A DNA stretch of 64,000 nucleotides from Catonia carolina. Its lineage: Eukaryota > Arthropoda > Insecta > Hemiptera > Achilidae. This document shows, piece by piece, positions 1 through 12,059 of the stretch. The notes beneath the pieces are model-generated. The model had not been told where the DNA came from and did no database searches. It saw only the letters and a program-made list of their open reading frames with translations. The stretch is taken from NCBI GenBank assembly GCA_035578175.1, contig JAQMRL010000010.1:29875784-29939783 (forward strand), written 5' to 3'. Numbering within the stretch: position 1 is the first letter of the stretch; each line of letters starts with the position of its first letter. The position numbers and the translations under genes are program-made.

Positions 1-1370
1 GGAGGGAAACAATTTTACTTAGTTGTCTTCTTCACTTTCGTAAGAATCTTTAACTCAAACACTGTATTTATAAATTTAGTTTTGTCTAAACGATCGTTTT
101 CACAAAATAATAGTTTTTCCAAATGAATTTGTTTTTTATGACTAAAATTCAAAATAATTTTTTCGTTTTAAATGTTATTTTCTGATTTAAAAACTGTTTA
201 TGTATAATCTTTTCATTTTCTGTCGTTTCTAAATCTCTGTACAAATCTTTATTTGCTTGTAATCTCCTTTCTTCAGATTATTTAGAAAACATGACTCCAT
301 GAATTTTTCTCAAAATTTTTCTTGCTTCTCTGTAATTTTTTTTGGATTTTTTCATCATTACAATAAGTTTTCATTCCAAATAAAATTACTGGTTTTAAAT
401 TCTGTGTTGTAGTGTAAAATTTTCGAATTTAAAAAAAATCTATTCTTCTTATTTTAAATTTATTTATTACATTAAATGAAAAATTACAAAAACTACCAGA
501 ACGTTTAAAAAGGTATAATTAGAACACTCACCAACAAAAAAGGAAAACGCTTTCGTGGGATTTACCACGTTATCAGCCTATGATGATTATCACAATTCTC
601 AAATAAATATTTTGCGTTTTTTTAACCTCATCCTCCTGCTTTTTTAATTATATATCAAAATATACGTATTATTTTATTGTGATCGTGATATTCTGTAAGA
701 CTGACAAAGTTCCTGTTGGTGAATTTCACGAAAGCGTATTCTGTTATTTGGAAAGTGTTTTTCTTTAACAGTTCTGGTGGTTTGTATGTTTTGTTTATAA
801 CAATTATATTTAAAAAAAAGGTTTTCATGGTACAATATATTATAATTATTATTTTCCTTGTTAACATACTTTTTATTGGTCTAGCAGGTAAAAATAACTT
901 CAGACATTTCTGGAAGCTCTTTCTGCAGTCCAAACTTTCAGCATCCTTTCACTGAAAACTTTACTTCTTTCTTTTGCAAACCGGTGTTGTGCGTTTGTTC
1001 TACGTGGAAGCCTTTGAATTAATAAACCCGTAGTCGGAACTTGGTTCCATTCATTATTTTCTACTTCTATTAAAATTTTCCCGCTATTCTTTATGACTTC
1101 TATGAACTATTTGTCCCTCACAATAGGTTTTTGTTTAGTGTCCAAAAAATTGTGTTTGTAAACCATTCTATACAGGTGACTGTAAAATTTTAGTCTTAAA
1201 ATTAATATTATATATGAATATATTTTATTAATACAATCAAAAAATACAATATATAGAAAAGTAGTTACATTTGTTTTTAAGAGTCTACCTTCAGAAAAAG
1301 AAGTTTAAGCAAATAATGTTTAATATTACGAAGTTTAAAGTTCGAGATTTACAAAAACGAAATTTCACTC
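1..1370. other. AT-rich stretch without recognisable gene
   Basis: I see only AT-rich sequence with many stops in all frames and no recognisable repeat family, RNA or protein motif. The short open frames around 655-955 overlap on opposite strands and have a low-complexity F/I/K/N composition, so I do not call them. Confidence 0.6.
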
Positions 1371-1452
1371 GTGTAAAGAAATATTGTAAAATATAACATT
1401 TTGTTCAGAATAGTTTAGTCTACAAAATGGTGCGAACATAATGATTTAATTA

Positions 1453-1625
1453 GTGTAAAGAAATTGTAAAATAAATATTTTTCATTATTTATTATTAAAG
1501 TTATTAATTTAATTTATTTAATTCGTGTAAAGAAATTGTAAAATAAATATTTTTCATTATTTATTATTAAAGTTATTAATTTAATTTATTTAATTCGTGT
1601 AATGAAAGTGAAAAATAAATAGGCT
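1453..1625. repeat. 72-bp AT-rich tandem repeat
   Basis: A unit beginning GTGTAAAGAAATTGTAAAAT recurs with starts near 1453, 1525 and 1597, a period of 72 bp. The first two units are nearly identical and the third is partial and degenerate. A related shorter piece occurs near 1374. It contains no open frame. Confidence 0.85.
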
Positions 1626-1790
1626 ATACCATTTTGGTCAGAATAATTGAAGGGGTCGGCAGAAGAAAGTGCTAACCTACAAAATTTCCAGCATGATTTT
1701 TCTTAAATATTCTGTAAAAATAAAATGTACGGCACGTTTTAAACAGAATACTGGATTTATGATCTTAAAACCTAGATTAACAGAAAAAAC

Positions 1791-2837
<1,047 letters not shown>

Positions 2838-2949
2838 TGTTTAACAAAACTTCCAAAACATAATTTGTAGATTTCAGTAAACTTTTAAAATGATATTGCG
2901 TAAAATTATGATGATGTGGGTTAGCACTGTCTTTTCCCGACCCCTTCAT

Positions 2950-3368
2950 TTATTTAGTCTTCAAAAAAGGGGATTTTTTTTTGTTGGTAGAATCACTTTA
3001 ATCTCTATTTTACTAGTTTTGGCTGTTTTATAATAAAGCCTACTATTTAATTCATAGCCTTTTTATGTAGAGAAAGTCAGTTATATCTACTTTTTATTAC
3101 GAAATGATGATTTCGTCATTTTGTGCAAAACATGAAAAAACAATGAAACGTTCGCCACAGATAATCGCGGTTACTGTACTAGTAATATCTGCATCATGAC
3201 AGTTGGAAAATATTTTTATAGGTACCTATTTTAAAATAATATATAAATTTTAATTAGTCGACTCTCCTTTTTAAAAATGGACTTTGACCAGAATACTCGT
3301 AGAATATTTACATAGGTAATACATAGAATAAAATTATTTTATTAAAGATTATTTTCCTTTGTTTGCAC
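2950..3368. other. AT-rich stretch, nothing recognised
   Basis: No repeat family, RNA or protein-like segment could be recognised between MITE-D and FB-G. Confidence 0.5.
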
Positions 3369-3441
3369 CACTACATATATGATAATGAACAGCCAAAACA
3401 AAACAAATTAAATATAAAACTCACCTCAGAGTATTATATTC

Positions 3442-3482
3442 ATTCAAGATCTTTCGTCTCCCTCGGAGACATCATCAGGAAT
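3442..3482 (-). ncRNA. Hammerhead-ribozyme-like motif, FB-G left arm
   Basis: Mirror copy of the motif at 4708-4748. On the minus strand it reads ATTC, CTGATGA, an extra T, a GTCTCC/GGAGAC hairpin with a GAG loop, GAAA, then GATCTT and GAAT. Core and stem I bases are identical to the right arm. Self-cleavage is not shown. Confidence 0.4.
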
Positions 3483-3485
3483 TCA

Positions 3486-4459
3486 AAAAATCTGGTGTGA
3501 AACACTCACACAACTTTCTCTTGCCAATGCAAATAATTAACAATAAACCTAACATTAGTATTAAAACATTAGAAATGAACAAAAACTAACCTCAAAACAT
3601 AACCTTATTTTAATCATGAGTGAATGACGCAAAATGACAATCGAACTCAGTTTGGCTTAAAAATACGGAAAATCACGCTTCCACGCTAAACTAGGCTCTG
3701 TAGAGAAAAATGCTCTAAACAAAAGTTGTAGATCTTTTAATTTTCTATAAATTTAATTATATACACTTTTGTCGTAAAATGTATACTAAGACCGAAATGT
3801 TAAAAAAATCGATTTTTCTCACGTTTTCGTGAGAAAAAAAACAGAAAATCGCAAATTACCGCTAAACTAAGCGTTATACAAAAAAATGTTTGAAACAGAA
3901 GTTGTAGGTTTTTAAATTCTCTACAACTTTTATTAAATAAGTTTTTGCGCTAAAATTTATATTAAAGCCGTAATCTTAAAAAAAACAACGTTTTTACGTG
4001 AAAACAGCCTCACCGAGAATTTCAGCAAATATGGCGCCTACCCTATCTTGTAGAGAATAAAAAATTGAGTAAAATAGGCGATTTTAAAAAAAATCGTAGG
4101 ACCTGTTTTTGAGAAAATCGCAAAAAACTGAAAAATTATACGAATAAACTACTACTTCCGGTTGACCGATTTTAATGAAAATGTTCGTGTCGCGTTCGGT
4201 AGTGGTATGTAACTTAAGTTTCAAGTTTCAAGTTCGTACGATGTTCCGTTCTTGAGATATTCTGTTCACACACAGACACACACACACACAGACACACACA
4301 CACACACAGACACACACACAGACCAATCGCTTAAAACATGTTTTTTGGGTTCAGGGGGTCTGAAAACGTATAGATCCGGTGAAAACTCGATTTCGAAAAA
4401 TCGACATGAAAACAATACTTTCCTTCCTATATATTCATATAGGCAAGAGAAAGTAAAAA
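3486..4459 (+). mobile_element. Rep-A, full-length, inside FB-G left arm
   Basis: It has the same termini, subterminal inverted repeat, hairpins and CA run as the other full copies. The CA run is short and broken by GA steps (4268-4320). Both junctions lie in an A-run. The inverted arm of FB-G shows six As where this copy sits. Confidence 0.9.
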
Positions 4460-4707
4460 CACACTAATCACATAAAACATAAAAACATTAAAACAATTAT
4501 GGTCGCAGACCACGTCAATTATTATATATTATTTCAATTTGTACTTAGTCTCGATAAGAAATAAAACTTGGTACAAATGTTTATACCGTCATTCGGCCGA
4601 ATAACCGCGCGCGGAATGGTTATTGATGTAGGATATAATTGACGTGGTCTGCGACCATAATTTTGTTTTAATGTTTTTATGTTTTATATGATTAATGTGT
4701 TTTTTGG

Positions 4708-4748
4708 ATTCCTGATGATGTCTCCGAGGGAGACGAAAGATCTTGAAT
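4708..4748 (+). ncRNA. Hammerhead-ribozyme-like motif, FB-G right arm
   Basis: The order of elements fits a minimal type I hammerhead. ATTC (4708-4711) can pair with GAAT (4745-4748) as stem I. CTGATGA is at 4712-4718. A hairpin GTCTCC-GAG-GGAGAC (4720-4734) would be stem II and GAAA (4735-4738) the second core block. Stem III would be the palindrome AGATCT, which could form only between two molecules, as proposed for minimal hammerheads of Penelope-like elements. The predicted cut is after T4744. One unpaired T (4719) between core and stem II is non-canonical, so this may be a decayed or inactive version. Confidence 0.45.
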
Positions 4749-4824
4749 GAATATAATACTCTAAGATGAGTTTTATATTTAATTTGTTTTGTTTTGGCTG
4801 TTCATTATCATATATGTAGACTAA

Positions 4825-5728
4825 AATTAGTATATCCCGTCTCTGATAGTTTTATAAATTTTTATTTCATTTTCTAACACTTTAAAAATTTTGTCCGTTT
4901 TTATGATTCGGTAATAACATTTATTTATAATAATTTATATATTTTAGCTACGATTACATGTAATTAGAAATAATTTAGCTTCAGTAAACCCTAAATAATA
5001 TAGTCAATAAGAAATTTACAGAAATAATATTCAGAATAGAAGATTTTATGTTTCGTCAAAAGATTTTAACTTCCCGATTGATAACGTGAAAACTTACCTT
5101 CCTATCTTTACAATGTTATTATTTTCAAATTTATATTTCTTCCTCTGCAAAAATGTTGGAGGTAATGCTACTCTAAAATTTGCACATTTATGTATTCGGT
5201 ATTATTTATAGAAGCCTTACTTAAAATGAAAAGGCAAAAAAATTCGAACATAAATATGGGTTTGAACATAAATTAATAGACTTTTGATATTAAATTTAAA
5301 AAAGGAATAATAGAAATAACATAATGAAAAACGTACAAAAATAATTAGTTATTTTAAATTTAATTGTTCAGAAAATATTTCAATTCGGAAACATATTGTG
5401 AACATACATACCGAACGAGAGAGTTGAACCCAGTTTTTTAGAAATTGATTTAAAAAGATCTTAAATAATTCATTGTATCATAGAACGGCTATACTAGGAG
5501 AAACTGTTTGAGTTCATTTTTAAAAATGTGCAGTAGAAGATATTTCAAATAATTTTGAAGGTTATAATTACATTTTTAAAGCAGCATAGTACGGTGTTTT
5601 TTCGTATCCAGTACTTTTAAAGTATGTATGTTACACAATTCTAAAATATTTTTTGCGTCTGGTAGGGTACGAATGGATATCTTTATTTTTTTAAATATTT
5701 ATGTTCCTTCTTTGTCACATTTTTTAAA
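4825..5728. other. AT-rich stretch, nothing recognised
   Basis: No family member, RNA or protein-like segment seen between FB-G and the SINE-C copy. Confidence 0.5.
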
Positions 5729-5730
5729 AA

Positions 5731-5988
5731 TTCTAATGTTTGTGCGTTACAATCTGTTCAATTTAAAATAATAAGCAACCCAATGGCCCAATGAGATGAG
5801 GATTATATACGTATGACGTCTAAATGAGGTGTAGTCTTGTACAGACTCAGGCCGACCATTCCTGAATAGGTATGGTTAATTCAACCCACCAATAAAGTAC
5901 ACCGGTAAACATTAGTATTCAAATCAGTATAAAAGTTACTACCATTACTAGGATGTGCTCCACAGAACCTTTTTCTTCGATGTAGAAG
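5731..5988 (-). mobile_element. SINE-C copy, tRNA head degraded
   Basis: Matches the SINE-C body (AATAAGCAACCC...ATGAGATGAGGATTATATAC, GTAGTCTTGTACAGACTCAG, ACCATTCCTGA) on the minus strand. It ends in a diverged head where the box-B-like GGTTCAAATCC has decayed (ATGTGCTCCACAGAACC on the plus strand). The tail (TAATG...) is at the low-coordinate side, as in other copies. Confidence 0.8.
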
Positions 5989-6042
5989 CAGAAAACATTA
6001 GTATATTTTGTTATTTAAGAAAAAGGTTTGCGAATATCAATT

Positions 6043-6801
6043 GCCCATAACAGGCAGGAGGAGTCTTACATTATTTTCACTTGATCTGCTAGTTCCAGGG
6101 CTACAAAAATAGTTTCGTTTCTTATTACATGGTCAGCTAATTATTTAACTGAAGCATTTAAGAATAGAAGAGAGAGAGAGGTGTAAAAAACACTTGTTTA
6201 GGTCATCAGTCTGGTTTAAACCTGTAGAGGTTTTACTAAGTAAAACGAGGAGTGAGGTGGTTTACGAATTGCCTTTCTCACTGAGTGGAAAAGTACGCTT
6301 ATCAGCATACCGGGCCCTCTAAAAAGCACATATTTTCCACTCTGGAAATGACACCTTCACTTCATTCACCACAGGGTCTGACTGTATAATGAAATTCATT
6401 ACTTTCAAAGGAGTCAACTCTGATTAGTGTCTTTTACACCTGTACCTCTTGTGTTCTTAAATGATTCAGTCATTTAATTGGCTGACCATGTGATAAGAAA
6501 CAGAACTATTTATTTTAGCCTTGCAACGAAAATATTGAGTGTAAATAGTTTGACACTCCACTTATTAGAGTTATTTCCTCTGAGAGTAATGAATTTCATC
6601 ATTATACTGTCAAAACCTGTTGTAAATGAAATGAAGGTGTCATTTGCAGGGTGGAAAGTAGATGCTTTTCAGAGGGTCTGGCATGCTGATTAGCATACGT
6701 TTCCAAACATTGAGGAAGGTATGGTTAACTACTTAACTCATCATTTAACTTAGTAAAAACTATAGTGGTTCAAACCAGCTGATGACCTGAACAACAAGAA
6801 T
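6043..6801 (+). mobile_element. SINE-B, outer copy split by another SINE-B
   Basis: The left part (6043-6195) runs from CCCATAACAGGCAGG to the family's GGTGTAAAARACACT segment. The right part (6559-6801) resumes with ATTAGAGTTATTTCC and continues to the family end GATGACCTGAACAACAAG. The two halves join where intact copies (for example 24716-25108) are continuous. Divergence from the other copies is clearly higher, so this is an older copy. Confidence 0.85.
6196..6558 (-). mobile_element. SINE-B, inner copy inserted in outer SINE-B
   Basis: A nearly complete SINE-B lies in reverse orientation, flanked by CACTT at 6191-6195 and 6559-6563, a plausible 5-bp target duplication. It lacks the first about 20 bp of the family (5' truncation), as expected from target-primed insertion. 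Confidence 0.85.
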
Positions 6802-7615
6802 TACGTCATTTTGGTCTTAAAATATGCTTAAATATTTGTATTCTAAATATGCTTTTGCTCCTGAACAGGTTTAACAGCCTATTATTTACATTCTGAAGCC
6901 AGTATCTGTTTTACCCAAAGATTCCCCTGACCTTGTACTTTAAATTTGGAAATAATATTACGTAAGTTCAAAAATATTTCTAAATATTCGTAAAATTAGC
7001 CATTTATTCTGAAAAAAATGAATAGTATCTTATTTAGAACACTTTATTAAGTAAATTAAAATGATGTAACCAACTTATGTGATATTTTCAACCCTAAATT
7101 TTAATTTAACACCCTTATGATCTGTTTAATTAAGAATTTCATGAATTTATAACAATGGAATCTACCGTAGCGATGTGATTGGTAAACCTCAAATGCCTGT
7201 GGTGTTAACCACAGAATACCACTTAGAAATACCAATGTTCAATTGGAGGGTAGTGTCCAATTGGGACAATCATTGTGCCTCGGCCTTTTACAGTTAATAG
7301 TTAAGGTATTTACAAGTTTATTTATTATTAATTATTATCTTAACTTATTTATTTGTATTATAAAACAATACTTACTTAAAATTTCCAAAGATTTTTCATT
7401 TTTCTTTGCGGATTGGCCTGCAAAAACCATGTAAATATTATTTTATCTGGCGCAGTTTTCTTCCTTAAGAAGTTCTCTAACTTTTTGAAATGTAAAGTGA
7501 ATATTCTATAGGCACGTTGGGCGGGTTTTGGATGAGTGAAATCTTATGAATTCGTGTCATCGTCACCTATAATGTAGCTACAGTATATCAGTAGCTTTAA
7601 GTGCATTTCGTAATC
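6802..7615. other. AT-rich stretch, nothing recognised
   Basis: No supported feature. Short open frames at 7243-7434 are hydrophobic low-complexity translations without a recognisable motif. Confidence 0.5.
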
Positions 7616-7619
7616 CTTT

Positions 7620-7790
7620 TTGTACTTTTTTTAACAAATTTCTTTGCTTCTCAGGTAAGCAGTACCTTTGAATCCCATTACTTTGGTCTTCTCTAAAGAA
7701 ATCAGGAAATTATCGTTCAGCATTTTTTGTATACGGTCAGCTCTGTTTTCATTCTCAGATATGTGGAACTTTTTATAGAAAAGTTATTAT
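7620..7790 (-). pseudogene. LINE reverse-transcriptase fragment (post-YxDD region)
   Basis: The minus-strand translation, with stops and frame changes, gives a segment resembling the stretch after the catalytic aspartates of LINE reverse transcriptases: a leucine-rich helix, then LISLEKTKVMGFKGTAYL. The KTKVM-F-G pattern is common to several insect LINE clades. It is a short, heavily mutated relic abutting a plus-strand Jockey fragment. Confidence 0.45.
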
Positions 7791-7825
7791 TGTGTTTTTA
7801 GATTTTTTTAAATTTCGACTTTATT

Positions 7826-8378
7826 ACTAAATTCCCGACTTAAACTTCTATATTCCCTACATCGCAAACGATCAAAATTACCAATGGCACAAAAATTACG
7901 CATATATTGTTCTCTTTTGAAACCTATGTGGACCTACGGGTCCCAAATGTACGGTTCAACCAAACCCTCTTACTTGCAACGAATTCAAGCATTCCAGTCA
8001 AAAACATTACGCCTTATAGCAAATGCACCTCTTTACGTTAGCAACAAAACCTTACATACAGATTTGAAAACACCACTTGTACAAAATTCCATTGAATACC
8101 TATACAAACGCTTTCCCGACAAGTCACACGAACACGAGAACCCCCTGGTGCGTTCACTTTCCTCCGTCCATTTACCTGATAATCCCCTAGACGCCTTAAA
8201 AGACGCTGGAGTAGAGACCTGCTAATTTGATATACAAATTTCATTCTTGGGGAAGAACCAATGGGGGCCCTACCCCTCTCATGCCTATCATGTCATTTAC
8301 GTTATTATGATAATCATTACATTTGCTTGTTGTAACATTTTACAGTTGTAAATAAAGAATTAAACAGAAATTTTTTTT
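7826..8378 (+). pseudogene. Jockey-like LINE, C-terminal end of ORF2 plus 3' UTR
   Basis: The frame begins upstream of the first Met (SRLKLLYSLHRKRSKL) and continues through MWTYGSQMYGS, ending at the TAA at 8223. The motifs P-x-WTYG-x-Q-x-x-G, I-Q-x-F-Q-S-K-x-L-R and L-H-x-D-L are the conserved carboxy end of Jockey-clade reverse transcriptases. A GC-richer 3' UTR follows, with AATAAAG near 8350. Only about the last 130 residues survive; the endonuclease and RT core are missing. It is a severely 5'-truncated dead copy. Confidence 0.8.
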
Positions 8379-8379
8379 T

Positions 8380-8700
8380 GACTTGTATACAAAGCCATTC
8401 TGGAGCCCATATGGACTTATGGAGCTCATGTTTGAGAAACAACAAGTAATTCTAACATAGAAGTTATCAAATACGATTAAAAAAATCAAAGAACAAATAC
8501 CAATTTAAAATTCTCAAAACCACCATCACCATGGTACAACACAGACAAAATTTTACTCACAGATTTGAACATATCAACAGTAAAACACGAAAACGTGAAA
8601 ACACAACATACAATACAAACACAAAACAAACAACATAAAATACACGAAACACATGAAATATGAAAACACGAAACACAAAAACACAAAACACGAAATATTA
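8380..8700 (+). pseudogene. Second Jockey-like LINE fragment
   Basis: Read across frames, the plus strand resembles the same carboxy-terminal region as the preceding relic: (A)ILEPIWTYGAHV, SNSNIEVIK, PWYNTDKILLTDLNISTVK. It is broken by several stops. From about 8575 the sequence decays into an ACACGAAA-rich low-complexity run (8580-8700). Lying directly after another Jockey 3' end, it may be an independent insertion or part of a tandem. Confidence 0.6.
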
Positions 8701-9085
8701 AAATTATCCTCAGTATATCACATGAAATTAGATAAAAAGTAAAATCATAAGAACATTTTTGTGAAAAGTGTTTTCTATTGTGATAGAAAATTATCACAAT
8801 TTTTTGGCAATGAATCTCCTAGATAACAAACACTGAAAAAACGATGACAAAAACATCCAACAAACCTCTTTTGAAGATACGAAAACATATTAACTAACAC
8901 AAGATCCGGAGGAGGTACATCGAAGAGTGAATCCTCAATTTTAGACACAAACGCCAATTCTTTACTTACTCATCTATATCTATTTTATTGTTACATGGCG
9001 AAAAGATTGTATGTAGATTTTGCTGTTGTGAATAAATCATTTACTTATAAACTTTAGTTCGAGGACTTATAACAAAATTTACCAA
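8701..9085 (+). other. Mostly unrecognised; possible LINE RT scrap at its end
   Basis: No clear feature. At 9060-9125 the plus-strand translation contains NVIPQGSIPSP, which resembles the GVPQGSILSP block before the catalytic aspartates of Jockey-like reverse transcriptases, so a tiny RT remnant is possible. The minus-strand open frame at 8775-8957 shows no motif. Confidence 0.35.
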
Positions 9086-9089
9086 AATG

Positions 9090-9625
9090 TTATCCCTCAG
9101 GGTTCTATACCGTCCCCAAAATTAAAGACAAAAAATCCCTTTCATGAGACGACGCTTCTCATGGCTGGTGGACATTTTTAAAAAGGCTTACTTTTGACTT
9201 ATGGCAAAAACCAAATGTGATTTCTCTATCTACTCTTTAAGACGGATCTAATGACACTATTTTGTTTCCAAATTGTATCTCTTGATTTTCAATTTCGGGC
9301 CACTTCCGGTCAAAACCGAGAATTATAACCCAATGATTTCTGTATCTATTCTTTAAAAAAAATTCAATGATACTATTTTTGTTTCCAAATTCCAACTTTG
9401 ATTTCTTTATTTTCGGTTTTGGTCCACTTCCAGTCAAAACTGAAACTTCAAACCCGATACAGGTCTACTATTTTTTTGTGTAGATATCGAATCCGTAAAC
9501 CGTTTGTTGCTATCTTTTGTAGTTTCTGGCATCTGGGTGTGACGCACGGATGGATGTACAGACGGACAAAATAAATTGATAGATGACAATTTTAAAAATT
9601 GCCAACAAAATGTTTTGGTAGGGTT
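9090..9625. repeat. Rep-H, diverged tandem units with terminal tail
   Basis: Units carrying GGGCCACTTCCGGTCAAAAC, ACCGTTTGTTGCTATC and TTGTAGTTTCTGGC recur, and are shared with 33888-34612 and 36490-36600. The copy ends in a tail with GATGGATGTACAGACGGAC and GATAGATGACAATTTTAAAA that also closes the 34 kb copy. Units are diverged and show no coding potential. The open frames on the minus strand (9237-9637) follow the repeat and are not genes. Confidence 0.75.
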
Positions 9626-9819
9626 CACTCGAATCAAATGAAGTAAAATCGTGAAACATTAGTGACTAATAAACTAATTAATATATATTAGAAATGTTTG
9701 TGTTTTGTTATTTATTATCGATTGAGGAAGGCGTTCTTGTTATTTTATTTAGAGTCGAATCAACATCTTTGACAATACCGACCATTTCAGGTTAAAGATC
9801 GGTGGGTTTGAACTTGCTA

Positions 9820-9885
9820 TAATAATAATTTTCCAGACTCTACCTGTGAATCGTATCCAGGACCTCCTCTTTAAAGTGGTTAATG
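9820..9885 (-). mobile_element. SINE-E fragment
   Basis: A short segment with AATTTTCCAGACTCTACCTG and ATCGTATCCAGGACCTCC matches the box-B region and body of SINE-E in reverse orientation (compare 15255-15285). Only about 60 bp are recognisable. Confidence 0.45.
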
Positions 9886-9889
9886 TGTA

Positions 9890-10460
9890 TTTTTATCTAG
9901 CAATCCTTTTAGTAATAAAATCAATGAAAATTCACAAAAAATATAAAATTGATAAGATACATTTTAACTACAAGATAAATTTTTCCGATAAAATTTACCA
10001 AAATTAATTCAGTTTTAAAAAACTATTCAACACTTAACACTTATAGGTTATAATATTTAATTTTGTACTCGGTTGAGTGGTGTGGTATTTGATTAAAAAC
10101 AAACACGTTTGTAATTTTCTTTCTACGATAAAATGTTAATTAATTTTCCGGTAAAATGATAATGAATTCTACCAAGTCATGTTTTCTTAATATACAATGT
10201 TCACGTGTTCATTTAGCCTATAGGTCTATATTCGTATATCAGTAAACAAATTTCAGTGTTTATTACTGCGCAAATATTTTAGTTGTTATAATCTGTGAAC
10301 ATCTAAAATAAATTTTCATTAATATATTTTAAATTTTAACAGAATTTCCTCACGAAATTTATTGGTTGTAATCAGTTTGAATTATTCATTTCTTAAAACA
10401 GAAACCTACACTAAAAATTTATATATTAAATATATTTTTAAATTTATTACATTACACAGT
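9890..10460. other. AT-rich stretch, nothing recognised
   Basis: No supported feature. Confidence 0.5.
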
Positions 10461-10820
10461 TTATTAACCCTTAAGCCCGCAATAAAATTTTTCTAGACCG
10501 GCAGTAAATTTCTAGCATATGGGTCACCGAACCTTAAAGAAATCATTAAAAATTTACTATAAATCACAAACCTTATCACGTGACTCATCAATATAACAAG
10601 AAAACTTAGGAAAATAGAATAAATCCATTATTGATAATTTATTCTGACAGTAGAGATGCTGAAGCTATTTGAAAATAATTTTTAGACAAATATTTTTCTA
10701 AAGATTCAGATGACACAATTGTTCAAAACTTTCTTATGCTCGACTTTCAAAATTCATGACATACAAATCGTTACTTATAATATTTATTTCAAAATAAAAC
10801 AAAAATAAAATAAAATAAAT

Positions 10821-10962
10821 CCCACTCAGGCACGGCATATTTTCATACGTTACAAAATATCATTTAATCCTCCATTGTACAATAGTTACACCCCAACGTC
10901 GTCGCTAATGACCGTTGTAGTTGATGCGACGTTAAATAAATAAATTTAAAAAAAATAAACGA
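10821..10962 (+). mobile_element. SINE-F, 5'-truncated inside the tRNA head
   Basis: It starts at the end of box B (AATCCCACTCAGGCACGG) and continues with the family body (TATTTTCATACGTTACAAAA, ACACCCCAACGTCGTCG, GATGCGACGTTAAATAAATA) into an A-rich tail. It lacks the box A half that is present at 25707-25904. Confidence 0.85.
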
Positions 10963-11304
10963 TTCTATATTCAAAACTGAAGAAAATATTTACAAAAACA
11001 CATCATGTAAACCAAGAAATAACCAAATTCAGCTCTAGGTAGCGTGGTTTCGACAGAGAAACACAGGCAGAATATGCAACTAAAACTATATTTTTTCCGT
11101 TAGGACCATTAGGGATCACGATACAACTTCAAATCATTTCTCTCTGTATACGTAAAAATTTACTTTATACATTACTAAACTATGGTACAAAACAGCAACG
11201 CTGTCTGTAGATGAATTTAAAACTAAAACGACAACATTGCAATGCTATGAATCAAATCCGATTTTGCGACGCGACCGGTTCAAGAAGCGATAACATCGTC
11301 TTAA

Positions 11305-12059
11305 GGCGAGCAGACCGATTTTAATAAAAAATATTGATTTTTAAATTTTACTATATATTGATAGATCGTTTACCTCTATTTAAATTGATATATAACACGA
11401 CATTCGTTGCTTTTTCTGTTGAGAAAAATTATGTTTTTACGTTGATGGGGTACGTAGTGTTTATTTCGATATTTATTCACGTTTTTCATTCTTGTAAATT
11501 GAGATTAATATAATATGTTACTGCTCTAACATTACGGAGATCGCGTTCACATAAAAACAATAATTTCTAGAACGCATAGGAATCAGCAGCAAAGCAAGAT
11601 AAATATTGGTGTGTTTTTGTTTGGAAGTTAATTCCAATTGGCCATAGGTGTTTCTGTACGGTATTATGCTTTTACTATATTCGCTTTTTCCGCGTATTGT
11701 ATTTTTTGACTTTAGTTACACTTATTTCAGAAACCATCCCACATAGGAGTGTGAAATTTCGCACAATACATTTTAGTACTAAGGTGTGTATATATTCCAG
11801 AGGTATTTCAAAAACTTTGGAGTTTTTTTTTGGGTGTCTTTTTCATTAAAAATATATGGGCTACATTTCAACGTTTTTTGAGAATAAAAATAATTTTTTG
11901 ATTAAATAAAGATAAATGAAAAAGCTCGAGTACAAATTTGTATAAAGGTACTGTAGATAGGCGTGCCAAAGCTCAGCTTTGTAGCTTTAACGGTTCGTAC
12001 AAAAAATCTACCTAAATTAGTATTGCAAGTATAGGGATAATGAAAATGGTCTGCTCCCC
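11305..12059 (-). mobile_element. MITE-J, TTAA-flanked, about 755 bp
   Basis: Bounded by TTAA at 11301-11304 and 12060-12063. Its ends are GGCGAGCAGACC (left) and GGTCTGCTCCCC (right), inverted repeats of the GGGGAGCAGAC type. Most of its length aligns in opposite orientation to 55393-56243. No transposase is encoded. TTAA flanks suggest mobilisation by a piggyBac-type transposase, although the GGGG terminus differs from the usual CCC start. Confidence 0.8.

Larger units (their letters stand above)
3371..4819. mobile_element. FB-G: long inverted-repeat element, left arm split by Rep-A
   Basis: The left arm (3371-3487 plus 4460-4523) is the reverse complement of the right arm (about 4635-4819), giving roughly 185-bp arms around a unique centre of about 110 bp. 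The outer end reads CTACATATATGATAATGAAC and its complement. Rep-A occupies 3486-4459 in the left arm only, and the intact right arm shows the empty site. Each arm holds a hammerhead-like motif. Inverted terminal arms plus a hammerhead-like core recall the pseudo-LTRs of Penelope-like retroelements, but no reverse transcriptase is present, so the assignment is inferential. Confidence 0.7.
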
